Positions 26,710 to 35,750 of a stretch of 63,248 nucleotides of DNA are shown one piece after another (position 1 is the stretch's first letter; every line of letters starts with the position of its first letter). The DNA lies in contig WOYX01000007.1 of NCBI GenBank assembly GCA_011620595.1, positions 4,989-68,236 of the forward strand, in the 5' to 3' direction. A model generated the notes under the pieces. That model saw only the letters and a list, made by a program, of their open reading frames with translations. It did no database searches and was not told where the DNA came from. A program made the translations under genes and the position numbers. The DNA is from Bacteroidales bacterium. Lineage in GTDB: Bacteria > Bacteroidota > Bacteroidia > Bacteroidales > VadinHA17.

Positions 26710-28047
26710 ATGAGACGGACTATACTTGCATTTCTGCTTCTGCTGTTGATTATCCCTGCCGGTGCCCACCCCTGGAAGCCCCGTCATTATGTGATCATCG
26801 ACAGTGACGGAGGCATTGACGACCTGAAGGCGATATGCCTGCTGATGGCATCCCCGGACGTGAGGATACTCGCCATAACCGCTTCAGACGGTTATCAGAA
26901 GGCTCCTGCAGCATATGAAAAGATCAGGTCGATGACTGACGGCCTGTGGCATGAGGGTTTGCCTGTAGCAGAAGGTGAAGATGCCGTCAGACTCATAGAA
27001 GAGGTCCTCGCGGAAGAGACGACACCGGTGACTTTTATTGCCCTGGGACCGCTGCAGACTGTGTGGAGAGCAATGCAGCATTCAGAGATCTTCGCTGAAA
27101 AGGTGAAAAAGGTGTTATGGACCAACAGCGGGCTGCCCGGCAGAGACGGATTTAACTACACGGCAGCACCTGATGCCGCGGAAAAGGTAATGGCCGGATC
27201 CATCCCCGTTACAGTGACCGGCAGTGGAGGAGAGAGGTTTTATGATGAGACGCTGCTTGATGAGATAGGAAATATCCACAATCCCTATGCCACAAAAGTG
27301 AAAGATCTCATCAGCTCAATGCCTTCTCATTCATTTGTGTTCACAGCATTTGACGAGATGGCTCCGCTGCTCCTTCATTACCCCGGTCTCTTTAACTCCG
27401 CCGAAGCGGGTAAAGGGCCTCTGTACTGCTCCCCGGCCGACATCGGGGCACTGCGTAAGGCAACACTGAAAATACTAAGGGGAGAGACGGTGGACAGAAT
27501 GCAGGTGATCAAAAGAATGCCATCGGATACCTCTTTTTATAATCCTGACCTTCAGCCGTTCGTTACTGAAATACGCAACAGGTACGGCGAAGATGAGTGG
27601 ACATCGGGAGTGATAGGCAATGAACTGCACCGGCATCTTGGAGTCTATGCAATCATTGGCGTTAAAATGGGCATCAGGGCACGGGAGTATTTCTGCACCG
27701 GCGTTGATGAGATGACGGTGACCACCCACCCGGGCTCCATGCCGCCCCTGAGCTGCATGAATGACGGCATCCAGGTCAGCACGGGGGCAACACCCGGACA
27801 CGGGTTGCTGACAGTAAGCAGTGAAAAACCCTTTTTCGCAGCTGCTGACTTCACCTGCAAAGGAAAAACAATACGCATCTCACTGAAAAAAGAACTCGAA
27901 GAAAAAGTCTCCGCGGAACTGAAAGAGATAAATTTCATCTATGGCCTCGACAGCGACATCTACTGGGAACTGGTGAGAAAAAACTCCATTAAGTACTGGC
28001 TGCAGTTTGACAGACATGAAATATTTGATATCGCTGTCATTGACTGA
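26710..28047 (+). CDS. Exported nucleoside hydrolase-like protein with C-terminal FmdE-like domain
   Basis: I choose the ATG at 26710, which opens a clear signal peptide (residues 1-19); the longer frame back to 26230 overlaps the cytochrome gene on the other strand. Residues 27-280 are an inosine-uridine nucleoside hydrolase-like domain with the calcium-site aspartates Asp31, Asp33, Asp37 and Asp38. Residues about 296-410 match FmdE-like domains: GNELHRHLG (305-311), then MNDGIQVSTGATPGHG (350-365) with Cys349. FmdE domains are metal-binding and found near molybdenum/tungsten enzymes or iron transport. The joint role is unknown. Confidence 0.8.
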   Translation: MRRTILAFLLLLLIIPAGAHPWKPRHYVIIDSDGGIDDLKAICLLMASPDVRILAITASDGYQKAPAAYEKIRSMTDGLWHEGLPVAEGEDAVRLIEEVLAEETTPVTFIALGPLQTVWRAMQHSEIFAEKVKKVLWTNSGLPGRDGFNYTAAPDAAEKVMAGSIPVTVTGSGGERFYDETLLDEIGNIHNPYATKVKDLISSMPSHSFVFTAFDEMAPLLLHYPGLFNSAEAGKGPLYCSPADIGALRKATLKILRGETVDRMQVIKRMPSDTSFYNPDLQPFVTEIRNRYGEDEWTSGVIGNELHRHLGVYAIIGVKMGIRAREYFCTGVDEMTVTTHPGSMPPLSCMNDGIQVSTGATPGHGLLTVSSEKPFFAAADFTCKGKTIRISLKKELEEKVSAELKEINFIYGLDSDIYWELVRKNSIKYWLQFDRHEIFDIAVID

Positions 28048-28130
28048 AGTGATTGTTTATTTTTAACTACATAAAACCCGGCCTCTTTAATTTGAACGTA
28101 ACGGCCAGGGATAACAAAAAAACAGAGCTT

Positions 28131-29750
28131 ATGAAGATCAGTTATTTACTTGTGATCATGACATTAAGTGCACTTTTATTCTCCTGCAAAACAGAGCATC
28201 CATCATTGCCCGCTGTTATACCGATGCCCGTAAGCATGGAGGTGGCGATAGGAGATTTTGTCCTTAAGCCTTCATCCCGGATAAGTTATACCGGCGGCGT
28301 GGAAGCCGCAGCCGTGGCAGAACAACTGGCCGCAATGCTGAGGCCTTCAACAGGGTTTGCACTGAATACATCAGAAGACAGTGACGGAGATATCAGGCTT
28401 GTCACAGACAACTCCGGTGAATGGAAGCCTGAGGAGTACAGACTCAGCGTGACAGGGAGAAGAGTGACCCTCACGGCAGCAACCCCGGAGGGGCTGTTCA
28501 GGGGCATACAGACAGTCCGCCAGCTTCTCCCTCCGCAGGCAGAGGGCAGCGCAATCGCAACAGACGTGGATTGGGTCATACCCTGCGTTGACATAACGGA
28601 CTATCCGCGGTTTGATTGGAGAGGTATGCACCTCGACGTGAGCCGCCATTTCTTTGACGTCGACTTCATCAAAAGGTATATTGACATCCTGGCGATGCAT
28701 AAGCTGAATGTCTTTCACTGGCACCTTGTTGATGACCAGGGGTGGCGCATAGAGATAAAGAAATACCCACGGCTGACTGAGACAGGTGCATGGCGCGTTG
28801 ACCGGGAAGATAAACCCTGGAATTCGAGAGAGCCGCAACAACCGGGCGAGAAGGCCACCTACGGAGGCTTCTACACCCGGGAACAGATAAAGGAGATAGT
28901 TGAATATGCAGCAGAGAGATATATAACCGTTGTTCCTGAGATAGAGATGCCGGCACATGTTGGCTCCGCCCTGGCAGCCTACCCTCAGTATTCCTGCACC
29001 GGAGGACCGTTTACAGTGCCTCCGGGCGGAGTGTGGCCAATAACTGACATCTACTGCGCCGGCAAGGAGGAGACATTCACCTTCCTCGAAGATGTACTGA
29101 CCGAGGTGATGGAGCTCTTCCCCTCCCCCTGGATACATGTCGGAGGAGATGAGGCCGACAAGACCGAATGGCGCAGATGCCCTGACTGCCAGGCAAGGAT
29201 CCGCAATGAGGGACTGAAGGATGAAGATGAACTGCAGAGTTATTTCATCAGGAGAATTGAGAAGTTCCTTAACTCAAACGGACGCGGGCTGATAGGATGG
29301 GATGAGATACTGCAGGGAGGACTGGCGCCGGAGGCGACGGTGATGTCATGGCAGGGCTTTGAGGGGGGTGTGGCCGCAGCAAAATCAGGACATCAGGCGG
29401 TCATGGCCCCGGTGTCATACTGTTACTTCAACGTTTACCAGGGAGACCCTGCAACAGAACCGGTGTCATTCAGCGGACTGCTGACACTGAAAAAGGTCTA
29501 TTCCTTTGAGCCTGTGCCACCCGAACTGACTCCTGACGAAAGCAAGTATATCATAGGTGCCCAGGGATGCCTCTGGACAGAGTACATAACCGACGGCAAA
29601 ACGGCTGAATACATGATCCTCCCCAGGCTTACAGCTCTCTCCGAAGTGGTTTGGTCAGCACCGGAAAACCGCGCATGGGAAGGATTCAGCGCACGTCTGC
29701 CGAAGATGATGGAGAGGTTTGATGCCATGGGACTGACATATTCAAAATGA
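28131..29750 (+). CDS. GH20 beta-N-acetylhexosaminidase, lipoprotein
   Basis: The ATG at 28131 opens a lipoprotein signal peptide (LLFSC, Cys19), giving 539 residues. The N-terminal GH20b domain precedes a TIM barrel with the catalytic pair Asp340-Glu341 in HVGGDEADK, which works by substrate-assisted catalysis through the N-acetyl group. The WHLVDDQGWRIEI substrate motif is also present. It should release N-acetylglucosamine or N-acetylgalactosamine from glycans or chitin fragments at the cell surface. It follows the nucleoside-hydrolase fusion by 83 bases and may be co-transcribed. Confidence 0.95.
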   Translation: MKISYLLVIMTLSALLFSCKTEHPSLPAVIPMPVSMEVAIGDFVLKPSSRISYTGGVEAAAVAEQLAAMLRPSTGFALNTSEDSDGDIRLVTDNSGEWKPEEYRLSVTGRRVTLTAATPEGLFRGIQTVRQLLPPQAEGSAIATDVDWVIPCVDITDYPRFDWRGMHLDVSRHFFDVDFIKRYIDILAMHKLNVFHWHLVDDQGWRIEIKKYPRLTETGAWRVDREDKPWNSREPQQPGEKATYGGFYTREQIKEIVEYAAERYITVVPEIEMPAHVGSALAAYPQYSCTGGPFTVPPGGVWPITDIYCAGKEETFTFLEDVLTEVMELFPSPWIHVGGDEADKTEWRRCPDCQARIRNEGLKDEDELQSYFIRRIEKFLNSNGRGLIGWDEILQGGLAPEATVMSWQGFEGGVAAAKSGHQAVMAPVSYCYFNVYQGDPATEPVSFSGLLTLKKVYSFEPVPPELTPDESKYIIGAQGCLWTEYITDGKTAEYMILPRLTALSEVVWSAPENRAWEGFSARLPKMMERFDAMGLTYSK

Positions 29751-29876
29751 TCATACCATGTTGAGATGACGGCTGAACCTGATGAGCAGATGAACAGCAT
29801 CACAATCACCATGACCAGCGGGCAGCCATCGTGCAGGAAGGTAATAGACAGTAGTGAGGAAGCAGGCGCTGGAATG

Positions 29877-30782
29877 TTAATTGAAATCGCCAAACAACCT
29901 TGACTTATTGTACCACTTGACGGCAATCCCATAGAGCAACGCCGTCCAGAACGAGAAGAGAGCATAGACCAGCGCGGGCTTGACCATCTCATTGCTCTGT
30001 ATCAGTGTACCTGCCACCAGCAGCGCCAGGGTGGTGTTCTGCAACGCCACCTCGACACCTATGGTCCACGAGGTCCTGATGCCTGTCTTGCCAAATAAAC
30101 CCATAGCCATCCCGGCAGCGAAACCTGCCAGGTTTATTATGACGGCATAGGGCAGGATGCTCCAGAGATCGGCGGAGGTAATGCCGGAACCGCCCTTTGA
30201 CTCATCGGCGAAAGCTATCAGTGTATAGACACCCGCAAAGAGAATGATCATCGCTGTTCGTACCGGCTTTTGTATCTTGTCGGCGATCTTCTCACGGTAA
30301 TACCTCAGCAGCACCCCGCTGAAAGCAGGCAGCAGTGTCACAAAAAAGATCTGAAGGAAAGTCTGGACCAGCGGCAGCTCGAAGGGTGAATGTCTGCCGG
30401 TAAAAACAGTAAGTGCAATATTGACCAACAGCGGTATTGTAACAAGGGTGATGAGACTGTTAACGGCTATAAGTGAGACGGATAGGGCAACGTTGCCACG
30501 GAAGAGGACGGTGACAAACCCCGAAGTTGTGCCACCGGGGCAGGCAGAAAGAATGATGAACCCGACCTTGATCACCGGAGGCAGATCGGTAAATCCTACG
30601 ATCAGAAATACCATAACTGGAAGCAGGATCATCTGAGAGATCAGCCCCAGGAAAAATGCCTTTGGCGACCGTGATATCTCCCTGAGATCACTGAAATTGA
30701 TTGAGAGCCCGACACCAAACATGATCGTGGCCAGCACCGCGCTGACAAGCAGGTCAATATATGTCAGGTTCATCGCTGACAC
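29877..30782 (-). CDS. Bile acid:sodium symporter (BASS) family transporter
   Basis: The 301-residue membrane protein has about nine hydrophobic segments and the BASS-family signature SACPGGTTS (about residues 78-86), where the crossed helices bind sodium and substrate. Family members carry organic anions such as bile acids or pantoate, so the substrate cannot be assigned. It is convergent with the GH20 gene and divergent from the nitronate monooxygenase gene. Confidence 0.88.
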   Translation of the reverse strand: MSAMNLTYIDLLVSAVLATIMFGVGLSINFSDLREISRSPKAFFLGLISQMILLPVMVFLIVGFTDLPPVIKVGFIILSACPGGTTSGFVTVLFRGNVALSVSLIAVNSLITLVTIPLLVNIALTVFTGRHSPFELPLVQTFLQIFFVTLLPAFSGVLLRYYREKIADKIQKPVRTAMIILFAGVYTLIAFADESKGGSGITSADLWSILPYAVIINLAGFAAGMAMGLFGKTGIRTSWTIGVEVALQNTTLALLVAGTLIQSNEMVKPALVYALFSFWTALLYGIAVKWYNKSRLFGDFN

Positions 30783-30955
30783 AGGATCTCATTTTTTATT
30801 TTTTTGCGAACAGGTGAGGAAGTCATAAATCTTTATCACGGAATGGAGGTAAAGTAAAGCCTTTTGAACGAGGTGGCAAAACATAAGAAAAGTTAATAAG
30901 TCATTGATGTTTATGTTAATTATCGCTTTTACCCATCATGGTATCAATTAAAGGG

Positions 30956-30963
30956 TACCTTTG
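30956..30963 (+). promoter_or_regulatory. -7 element (TACCTTTG) before the nitronate monooxygenase
   Basis: TACCTTTG is an exact TAnnTTTG box. The implied start near 30970 lies downstream of the ATG at 30938, which argues for translation from the GTG at 30986. No convincing TTTG lies at -33. Confidence 0.45.
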
Positions 30964-30985
30964 CGGTAATAAACATAATAATATC

Positions 30986-32062
30986 GTGAAAGCATTGAAA
31001 ATCGGGAACCTGGAGATCGCTGTGCCGGTCATACAGGGTGGTATGGGAGTGGGGATTTCACTTTCAGGACTCGCCTCAGCAGTTGCCAATGAAGGCGGTG
31101 CAGGCATAATATCAAGCGCAGGCCTCGGCCTGCTGTACAAAAACAGTGCGGCAGACTACCTCGGGGCAAGTATTGCAGGACTTAAGGAAGAGATACGGAA
31201 AGCACGCGAAAAGACCAAAGGAATAATCGGCGTCAACGTGATGGTGGCCATGACGAACTTTGCCGATATGGTAAAGACCGCCATTGCTGAAAAGATCGAT
31301 ATACTCATCGCGGGGGCGGGGCTGCCGCTTGATATGCCCTCCTTCCTCAACAAGGAGAGCCGGACAAAGCTCGTACCTATAGTATCATCCGCCAGAGCAG
31401 CAAAGATTATTTGCGAGAAATGGAAAGCCAATTATGACTACCTTCCTGATGCGGTTATTGTCGAGGGCCCAAAGGCCGGCGGACACCTGGGCTTCAAGGA
31501 GGAACAGATAAATGATGCTGATTACAAACTTGAGAAGCTCGTGCCGGGAATAGTGACCGAGCTAAAGATTTTTGAGGAGAGATACAATCAGAAAATCCCG
31601 CTGATAGCAGCAGGAGGGATATATACAGGCCAGGATATTCATGACATTCTTGAACTTGGGGCTTCCGGAGTACAGATGGGGACAAGATTTGTAACGACGG
31701 AGGAGTGTGACGCATCTGCGGAATTCAAACAGGCTTATATTAACTCTGAAGAAAAAGATATTGAGATCATCAAGAGCCCTGTGGGAATGCCGGGACGGGC
31801 TATCCTGAGCAACTTTATCGAAAAGGTGAAAGCCGGAAAGAGACAGCCGAAGAGATGCCCCTTCAAATGCATCAAAACATGCGATATCTCCAAAAGCCCC
31901 TACTGCATCATTGTGGCACTGATGAATGCCCTCAAAGGGAATTTTGAATCAGGCTATGCCTTTGCCGGATCAAACGCCTTCAGGGCAACCCGCATCTTCT
32001 CTGTAAAGGAGGTGTTCCAGTCGCTACTGATGGAATACAAAAGCAGCACCTCCGGAGAATAA
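30986..32062 (+). CDS. Nitronate monooxygenase (2-nitropropane dioxygenase-like)
   Basis: This FMN-dependent TIM-barrel protein oxidises alkyl nitronates; relatives include FabK-type enoyl-ACP reductases. The N-terminal PVIQGGMGVGIS and later IAAGGIYTG and GVQMGTRF motifs bind FMN. I prefer the GTG at 30986 (358 residues) because the best promoter box lies between it and the upstream ATG and because relatives begin here. A cysteine quartet, Cys291, 295, 299 and 307 (C-x3-C-x3-C-x7-C), sits near the C-terminus and could hold a metal or cluster. Confidence 0.85.
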   Translation: MKALKIGNLEIAVPVIQGGMGVGISLSGLASAVANEGGAGIISSAGLGLLYKNSAADYLGASIAGLKEEIRKAREKTKGIIGVNVMVAMTNFADMVKTAIAEKIDILIAGAGLPLDMPSFLNKESRTKLVPIVSSARAAKIICEKWKANYDYLPDAVIVEGPKAGGHLGFKEEQINDADYKLEKLVPGIVTELKIFEERYNQKIPLIAAGGIYTGQDIHDILELGASGVQMGTRFVTTEECDASAEFKQAYINSEEKDIEIIKSPVGMPGRAILSNFIEKVKAGKRQPKRCPFKCIKTCDISKSPYCIIVALMNALKGNFESGYAFAGSNAFRATRIFSVKEVFQSLLMEYKSSTSGE

Positions 32063-32104
32063 AATATTGCTCTGGTGCAATACCGGCTTTAAATCATCCT
32101 GCTC

Positions 32105-32170
32105 GCAAATCGCCATTCGCAAATCGCCATTCGCAAATCGCCATTCGCAAATCGCCATTCGCAAATCGCA
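32105..32170. repeat. 14-base tandem repeat, 4.7 copies
   Basis: The unit GCAAATCGCCATTC occurs four times in perfect tandem (32105-32160), followed by a partial copy that ends in GCAAATCGC. It lies between the nitronate monooxygenase stop and the serpin remnant. Confidence 0.95.
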
Positions 32171-32172
32171 AA

Positions 32173-32340
32173 TTACCTGGGATCAACCACCTGCCCCGTA
32201 AAGACAATGGTTCCGGTAGTGGACTTCCTTATGAAATACAGGAACGGATGGTTGATATTGACAATGGTATTCCGGGGCACTGATGTAAACTCAAACTCTA
32301 CCATAGTCGTGGCGGCAGCCTCTGCCAGTGACACGCCTTG
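32173..32340 (-). pseudogene. C-terminal remnant of a serpin gene
   Basis: Read on the minus strand, about 55 codons ending at the TAA at 32173-32175 give a classic serpin C-terminus. The hinge of the reactive loop (LAEAAATTMVEF) is followed by 'VPRNTIVNINHPFLYFIR' and 'TTGTIVFTGQVVDP'. The upstream frame breaks at a stop or frameshift near 32340, and the other roughly 300 residues of a serpin are missing. It is a relic of a protease inhibitor gene. The bases 32341-32520 hold no gene I can recognise. Confidence 0.75.
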
Positions 32341-32520
32341 TCAGGCATATCCTGGATCTTGTCGTGTGTCTCTTCATGACTCGGATAATTTACATTACTC
32401 CTGATACTTTCAAAAATCATACAATTTGGGCGTAATAAGTTTGATAATAAGCCCATATGATGGCCCGGGCAACAGAATTAGGTATATTTTTCATAAGTTA
32501 GCATCTATATCTATACGGCA

Positions 32521-33138
32521 GTGAAATTTGAAAACGAAATAGTTAAAACAGCCCGCAGAGTACAGGCTATAGCACAGGCAGGACTGCATTATGCTGAGAA
32601 CGAATTTGACAGGCAACGCTACGAGGAACTACGTGAACTTAGCGTTCAGCTTGCAGCTGCCGCAACTGACTGTGAAATAAACAAAATAAGGAATCTGTTT
32701 ACAAACGAGACCGGATTTCAGACTCCCAAGGTAGACATCAGATCCGTGGTAATGAAAGAGAATAAAATCCTTCTTGCGAGGGAACGAAGTGATGGAGGAT
32801 TCTCCATCCCGGGAGGCTTTGCCGATATTAACTATTCTCCTTCAGAAGTAGCGGTGAAGGAGGTCCGGGAGGAGACCGGGCTGGAAGTCAGGGTCAGCCG
32901 TGTGCTGGCAGTCATCGATACTGACAGACATAACTTTCCTCCCCTGGAGTATCACTTTTACAAGATCGTGCTTTTATGTGAGCTTACAGGAGGAGAGCTC
33001 TCTGACAGCCATGAGACCACCGATGCCGGATTCTATGACTTTGATAACCTGCCTGAACTTTCAGAGAAACGCAATACCCGCCAGCTTTTTGATCTTATCA
33101 GGAAGCAGCTGGCTACATCCATGACATATTATGATTGA
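32521..33138 (+). CDS. Nudix hydrolase with N-terminal Nudix_hydro_N domain
   Basis: The 205-residue protein starts at a GTG. An N-terminal helical domain (residues 5-60) of the type found in ADP-ribose or related pyrophosphatases precedes a Nudix domain. The full Nudix box is present at residues 99-121, with REETGLEV at its end. It should hydrolyse a nucleoside diphosphate derivative in the cytoplasm. The HesA/MoeB-like gene follows 24 bases later in the same direction. Confidence 0.88.
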   Translation: MKFENEIVKTARRVQAIAQAGLHYAENEFDRQRYEELRELSVQLAAAATDCEINKIRNLFTNETGFQTPKVDIRSVVMKENKILLARERSDGGFSIPGGFADINYSPSEVAVKEVREETGLEVRVSRVLAVIDTDRHNFPPLEYHFYKIVLLCELTGGELSDSHETTDAGFYDFDNLPELSEKRNTRQLFDLIRKQLATSMTYYD

Positions 33139-33162
33139 AGAAAACACCTTTTCAAAATAAAT

Positions 33163-33882
33163 ATGACTGGCTTGACAAAAGAAGAGAGCATCCGCTACAA
33201 CCGGCAGCTCATCATCCCGGAGATAGGGGAACACGGACAGGAGGAACTTCGCAATGCAGCAGTCGTGGTCATAGGCGCCGGCGGACTGGGATCGCCTGTT
33301 CTTATGTACCTTGCCGCTGCAGGAGTGGGCTTGCTTGGGATTGTTGACCCTGATGAGGTTCATATGAGCAACCTTCAGAGACAGATACTATATGTCACCG
33401 GAGATATCTCACGTCCCAAGGCCGAGACGGCAGCCAAAAGGATCTCCCATCTCAATCCCCTGATAACGGTGCGTACTTATCCCGTGAGATTCAGCCGGGA
33501 GAATGCGGCAGAGTTGCTGCTCGGCTATGACATTGCGGTCGACTGCACCGACAATTTCGCATCAAGATATATACTCAGTGACGCCACCCGCGATGCCGGT
33601 ATACCGATGGTCTACGGCGCTGTAAGCCAGTTTATGGGACAGGTTTCCGTTTTCAATTACAGGGGAGGGCCGCAATACAGGGATCTGTACCCCGAAGAAA
33701 CGCGTACGGCAGCAGATGCAACTCCTTCTGAGCAGGGTGTGATAGGAGCCCTTCCCGGCATCATAGGCTCATACCAGGCCTGCGAGGTAATCAAGATCAT
33801 CACCGGGGCAGGTGAAATTCTCTCCGGACGCCTGCTGCAGATAGATGCATTAAACCTGAGAACCGAGATAATATCACTCTGA
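33163..33882 (+). CDS. HesA/MoeB/ThiF-family adenylyltransferase
   Basis: The 239-residue protein has the E1-like Rossmann fold with IGAGGLGSP (residues 37-45), RYNRQ at 11-15 and the DCTDNF motif, so it should adenylate the C-terminal glycine of a ubiquitin-like sulfur carrier (MoaD or ThiS type). The zinc-binding cysteines usual in MoeB and ThiF are missing: the region reads PQYRDLYPEE and PSEQGVIGALPG instead of having CxxC pairs, and there is no rhodanese tail. No carrier protein gene lies nearby. A HesA-type role in molybdopterin or thiamine sulfur chemistry is possible. Confidence 0.82.
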   Translation: MTGLTKEESIRYNRQLIIPEIGEHGQEELRNAAVVVIGAGGLGSPVLMYLAAAGVGLLGIVDPDEVHMSNLQRQILYVTGDISRPKAETAAKRISHLNPLITVRTYPVRFSRENAAELLLGYDIAVDCTDNFASRYILSDATRDAGIPMVYGAVSQFMGQVSVFNYRGGPQYRDLYPEETRTAADATPSEQGVIGALPGIIGSYQACEVIKIITGAGEILSGRLLQIDALNLRTEIISL

Positions 33883-33946
33883 AGAATTTGAACAGAACCA
33901 TTTTTTGACGAAATTGGTACTTTGGTGAGAAACAGTTACTCCACCC

Positions 33947-34398
33947 ATGACTGCCAAGGCTTTCCGGTCATTGATTCTTCCCCTGCTGTTACTGATGACT
34001 GCGGAGTCGCCATTGTCATCCCGGAGCTGTCTGAAACCACAGCCATTAATAAACCTTCAACGTGATCCTACACCGTCGCTAGACGTGAACAGGATCTCGA
34101 CAAAGCCAGGGGTTATATTGAAAGGGCAATATCAACAGTCAGGGAGGTAAGTGTCACCCTGCCGCTGGCTGACGGCACCAACAGCCTCGGAAACATTTAT
34201 AAGGAGATGGCTCTCTTCAGCCAGGCCATCGATTCCTATTTTGAAGCCCTGAAACTTTGGTAGATCAAAGGTGACTCGGCTGGCATGTCGGTAGCCTACG
34301 GCAGTATCGGTCTGGCATACTTCTGCCAGAAAGACTATGCCAAGGCCCTCGAATACAGCAATAGGGTTGATTTGGCAGCAGGTCAGCAAGAAATGCAA
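33947..34398 (+). pseudogene. Decayed TPR-repeat gene
   Basis: A signal-peptide-like start (MTAKAFRSLILPLLLLM) at 33947 leads into a broken frame. From about 34085 a different frame encodes TPR helices such as 'LGNIYKEMALFSQAIDSYFEAL' (in two halves around 34190-34250) and 'IGLAYFCQKDYAKALEYSN'. An in-frame TAG lies at 34261-34263 and the frame ends at 34398. Such tandem TPRs usually lead a sensor kinase or regulator, whose rest is missing here. Confidence 0.75.
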
Positions 34399-34487
34399 TA
34401 AAGAAGTTATTCAGTTTTATTCCTGGGGACCAGAAGCTTTCATTAGCTGAAAGAGGTTATGTTTTCCAGTCCGCTGGCCTTTCGGCA

Positions 34488-34799
34488 TTGTTTCAGAAGA
34501 ACCTGCAGGCCGCTCAGTGGGCATGCGGAGATATTCTTGAATATATGGCCGGAATGTATGAACAGATGGGAATGTCAAAAAGAGGAACGGAAATGTTCCA
34601 GGGCAAGCAATGCACAGTCTTTAAGGGAGACATGGGCAAGGTGCTGATCTGGAAAGGTATAATGATGAAGATGGAAATGAATCTTGGCACTGTCGTTTCC
34701 CACCAGGAAGTGGTCTCCATTAAGACCAATGTCCCGGTCGACGGCAAATATTTCCGGATACCTTCCAACATGACCTTTAACGAAATACCAGGGTTTTGA
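34488..34799 (+). pseudogene. Probable 3' fragment of a secreted protein gene
   Basis: An open frame continues upstream to about 34395 without a convincing start and ends at 34799. Its last 70 residues (GKQCTVFKG, VLIWKGI, FRIPSNMTF) follow the layout of the C-terminal part of Bacteroidetes DUF4412-like secreted proteins, which I recognise only loosely. With no start or signal peptide, it is most likely the surviving 3' end of a decayed gene, next to the decayed TPR gene. Confidence 0.45.
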
Positions 34800-34826
34800 A
34801 CGGGCACAACTCAACATGCAAACTCC

Positions 34827-34934
34827 ATGAACCGCATAAAACACCTATAGGGGAGCCTGGCTGCCACAGTGCTCAATCTGGTTCTGTTCTTCCCAATCAC
34901 AGCCACTCCCCTTTTTTACATCCCTGATGGCTGA
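34827..34934 (+). pseudogene. Possible signal-peptide relic with internal stop
   Basis: A frame MNRIKHL-stop-GSLAATVLNLVLFF continues to 34934 and looks like a signal peptide interrupted by a TAG at codon 8. It extends the run of decayed material between 33947 and 34955. The support is weak because the piece is short. Confidence 0.25.
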
Positions 34935-34955
34935 AAACACATAGCCCGGGGAACC

Positions 34956-35750
34956 TTAGTCAACCCCCATGAACAGCCTGCCAAGAATAATCATCAGCAA
35001 CCGGTAGGGTAGCAGGGCTCCCACACCGTAGGCCATCCGGATCGTCCATCGGGGAATTATCACAGGCTGCCCCCTGAACATTTTATCAACGAGGTAAGCA
35101 GCAGCCTTTTCGGGTGTTAAGGCATTAGACCTGGAGATAAAACCCTGTTGAACCATTCGTTCCCTGACCTTGTTGTTGGTAATTATAGGACCGGGCATGG
35201 CCACACTTACACTCACTCCGGTGCCGCGAAGCTCCTCCCTGATTGCAAGAGAAAAATGATAAACGTACGACTTGGTTGCTGAATATATGCTCTTGTACGG
35301 TAAAGGGACAAAACCGCCAAAACTGCCAAGATTAAGAATATAAGCCCTCTCCCTTCTCTTAAGTTCATCGATGAAAAGGTTGGTCATCAGCGTCGCGCAC
35401 CTCATGTTCAGAAAAACGCTCTCCTCAATTGCATCATCACTGTACTCACCTATCTCCCCTCCGTGGCCGATACCGGCATTGTTTATCAATATGTCCACTT
35501 CAAGACCTTGCTCCCTGGCATAATTAGCTATCTCTTCCGGGGCCTCCCTACGCATAAGATCAGCCTCTATAAAATGCACCGACACATTATTCTGCCCTCT
35601 CAGATTGTCTGACAGCTCAGGCAGCCCTGTTCCGGGCAGGGAAACAAGCAGCAGGTTATGGCTGCGTCGTGCCAGCTCCTCCGCCAGCGCTTTGCCAAGG
35701 CCGGAGCTCGCGCCCGTGACAACAGCATAATGATCACTGCCTGCAGTCAT
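34956..35750 (-). CDS. Short-chain dehydrogenase/reductase
   Basis: The 264-residue protein is a classical SDR with the TGASSGLG cofactor motif (residues 13-20), NNAG (about 90-93) and the YSATK catalytic Tyr-Lys pair. The extra hydrophobic C-terminus (about residues 235-260) could attach it to the membrane, as in lipid-related SDRs. It overlaps the upstream epimerase gene by four bases, so the two are co-translated. Substrate unknown; a lipid or polyketide-like alcohol is possible. Confidence 0.88.
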   Translation of the reverse strand: MTAGSDHYAVVTGASSGLGKALAEELARRSHNLLLVSLPGTGLPELSDNLRGQNNVSVHFIEADLMRREAPEEIANYAREQGLEVDILINNAGIGHGGEIGEYSDDAIEESVFLNMRCATLMTNLFIDELKRRERAYILNLGSFGGFVPLPYKSIYSATKSYVYHFSLAIREELRGTGVSVSVAMPGPIITNNKVRERMVQQGFISRSNALTPEKAAAYLVDKMFRGQPVIIPRWTIRMAYGVGALLPYRLLMIILGRLFMGVD

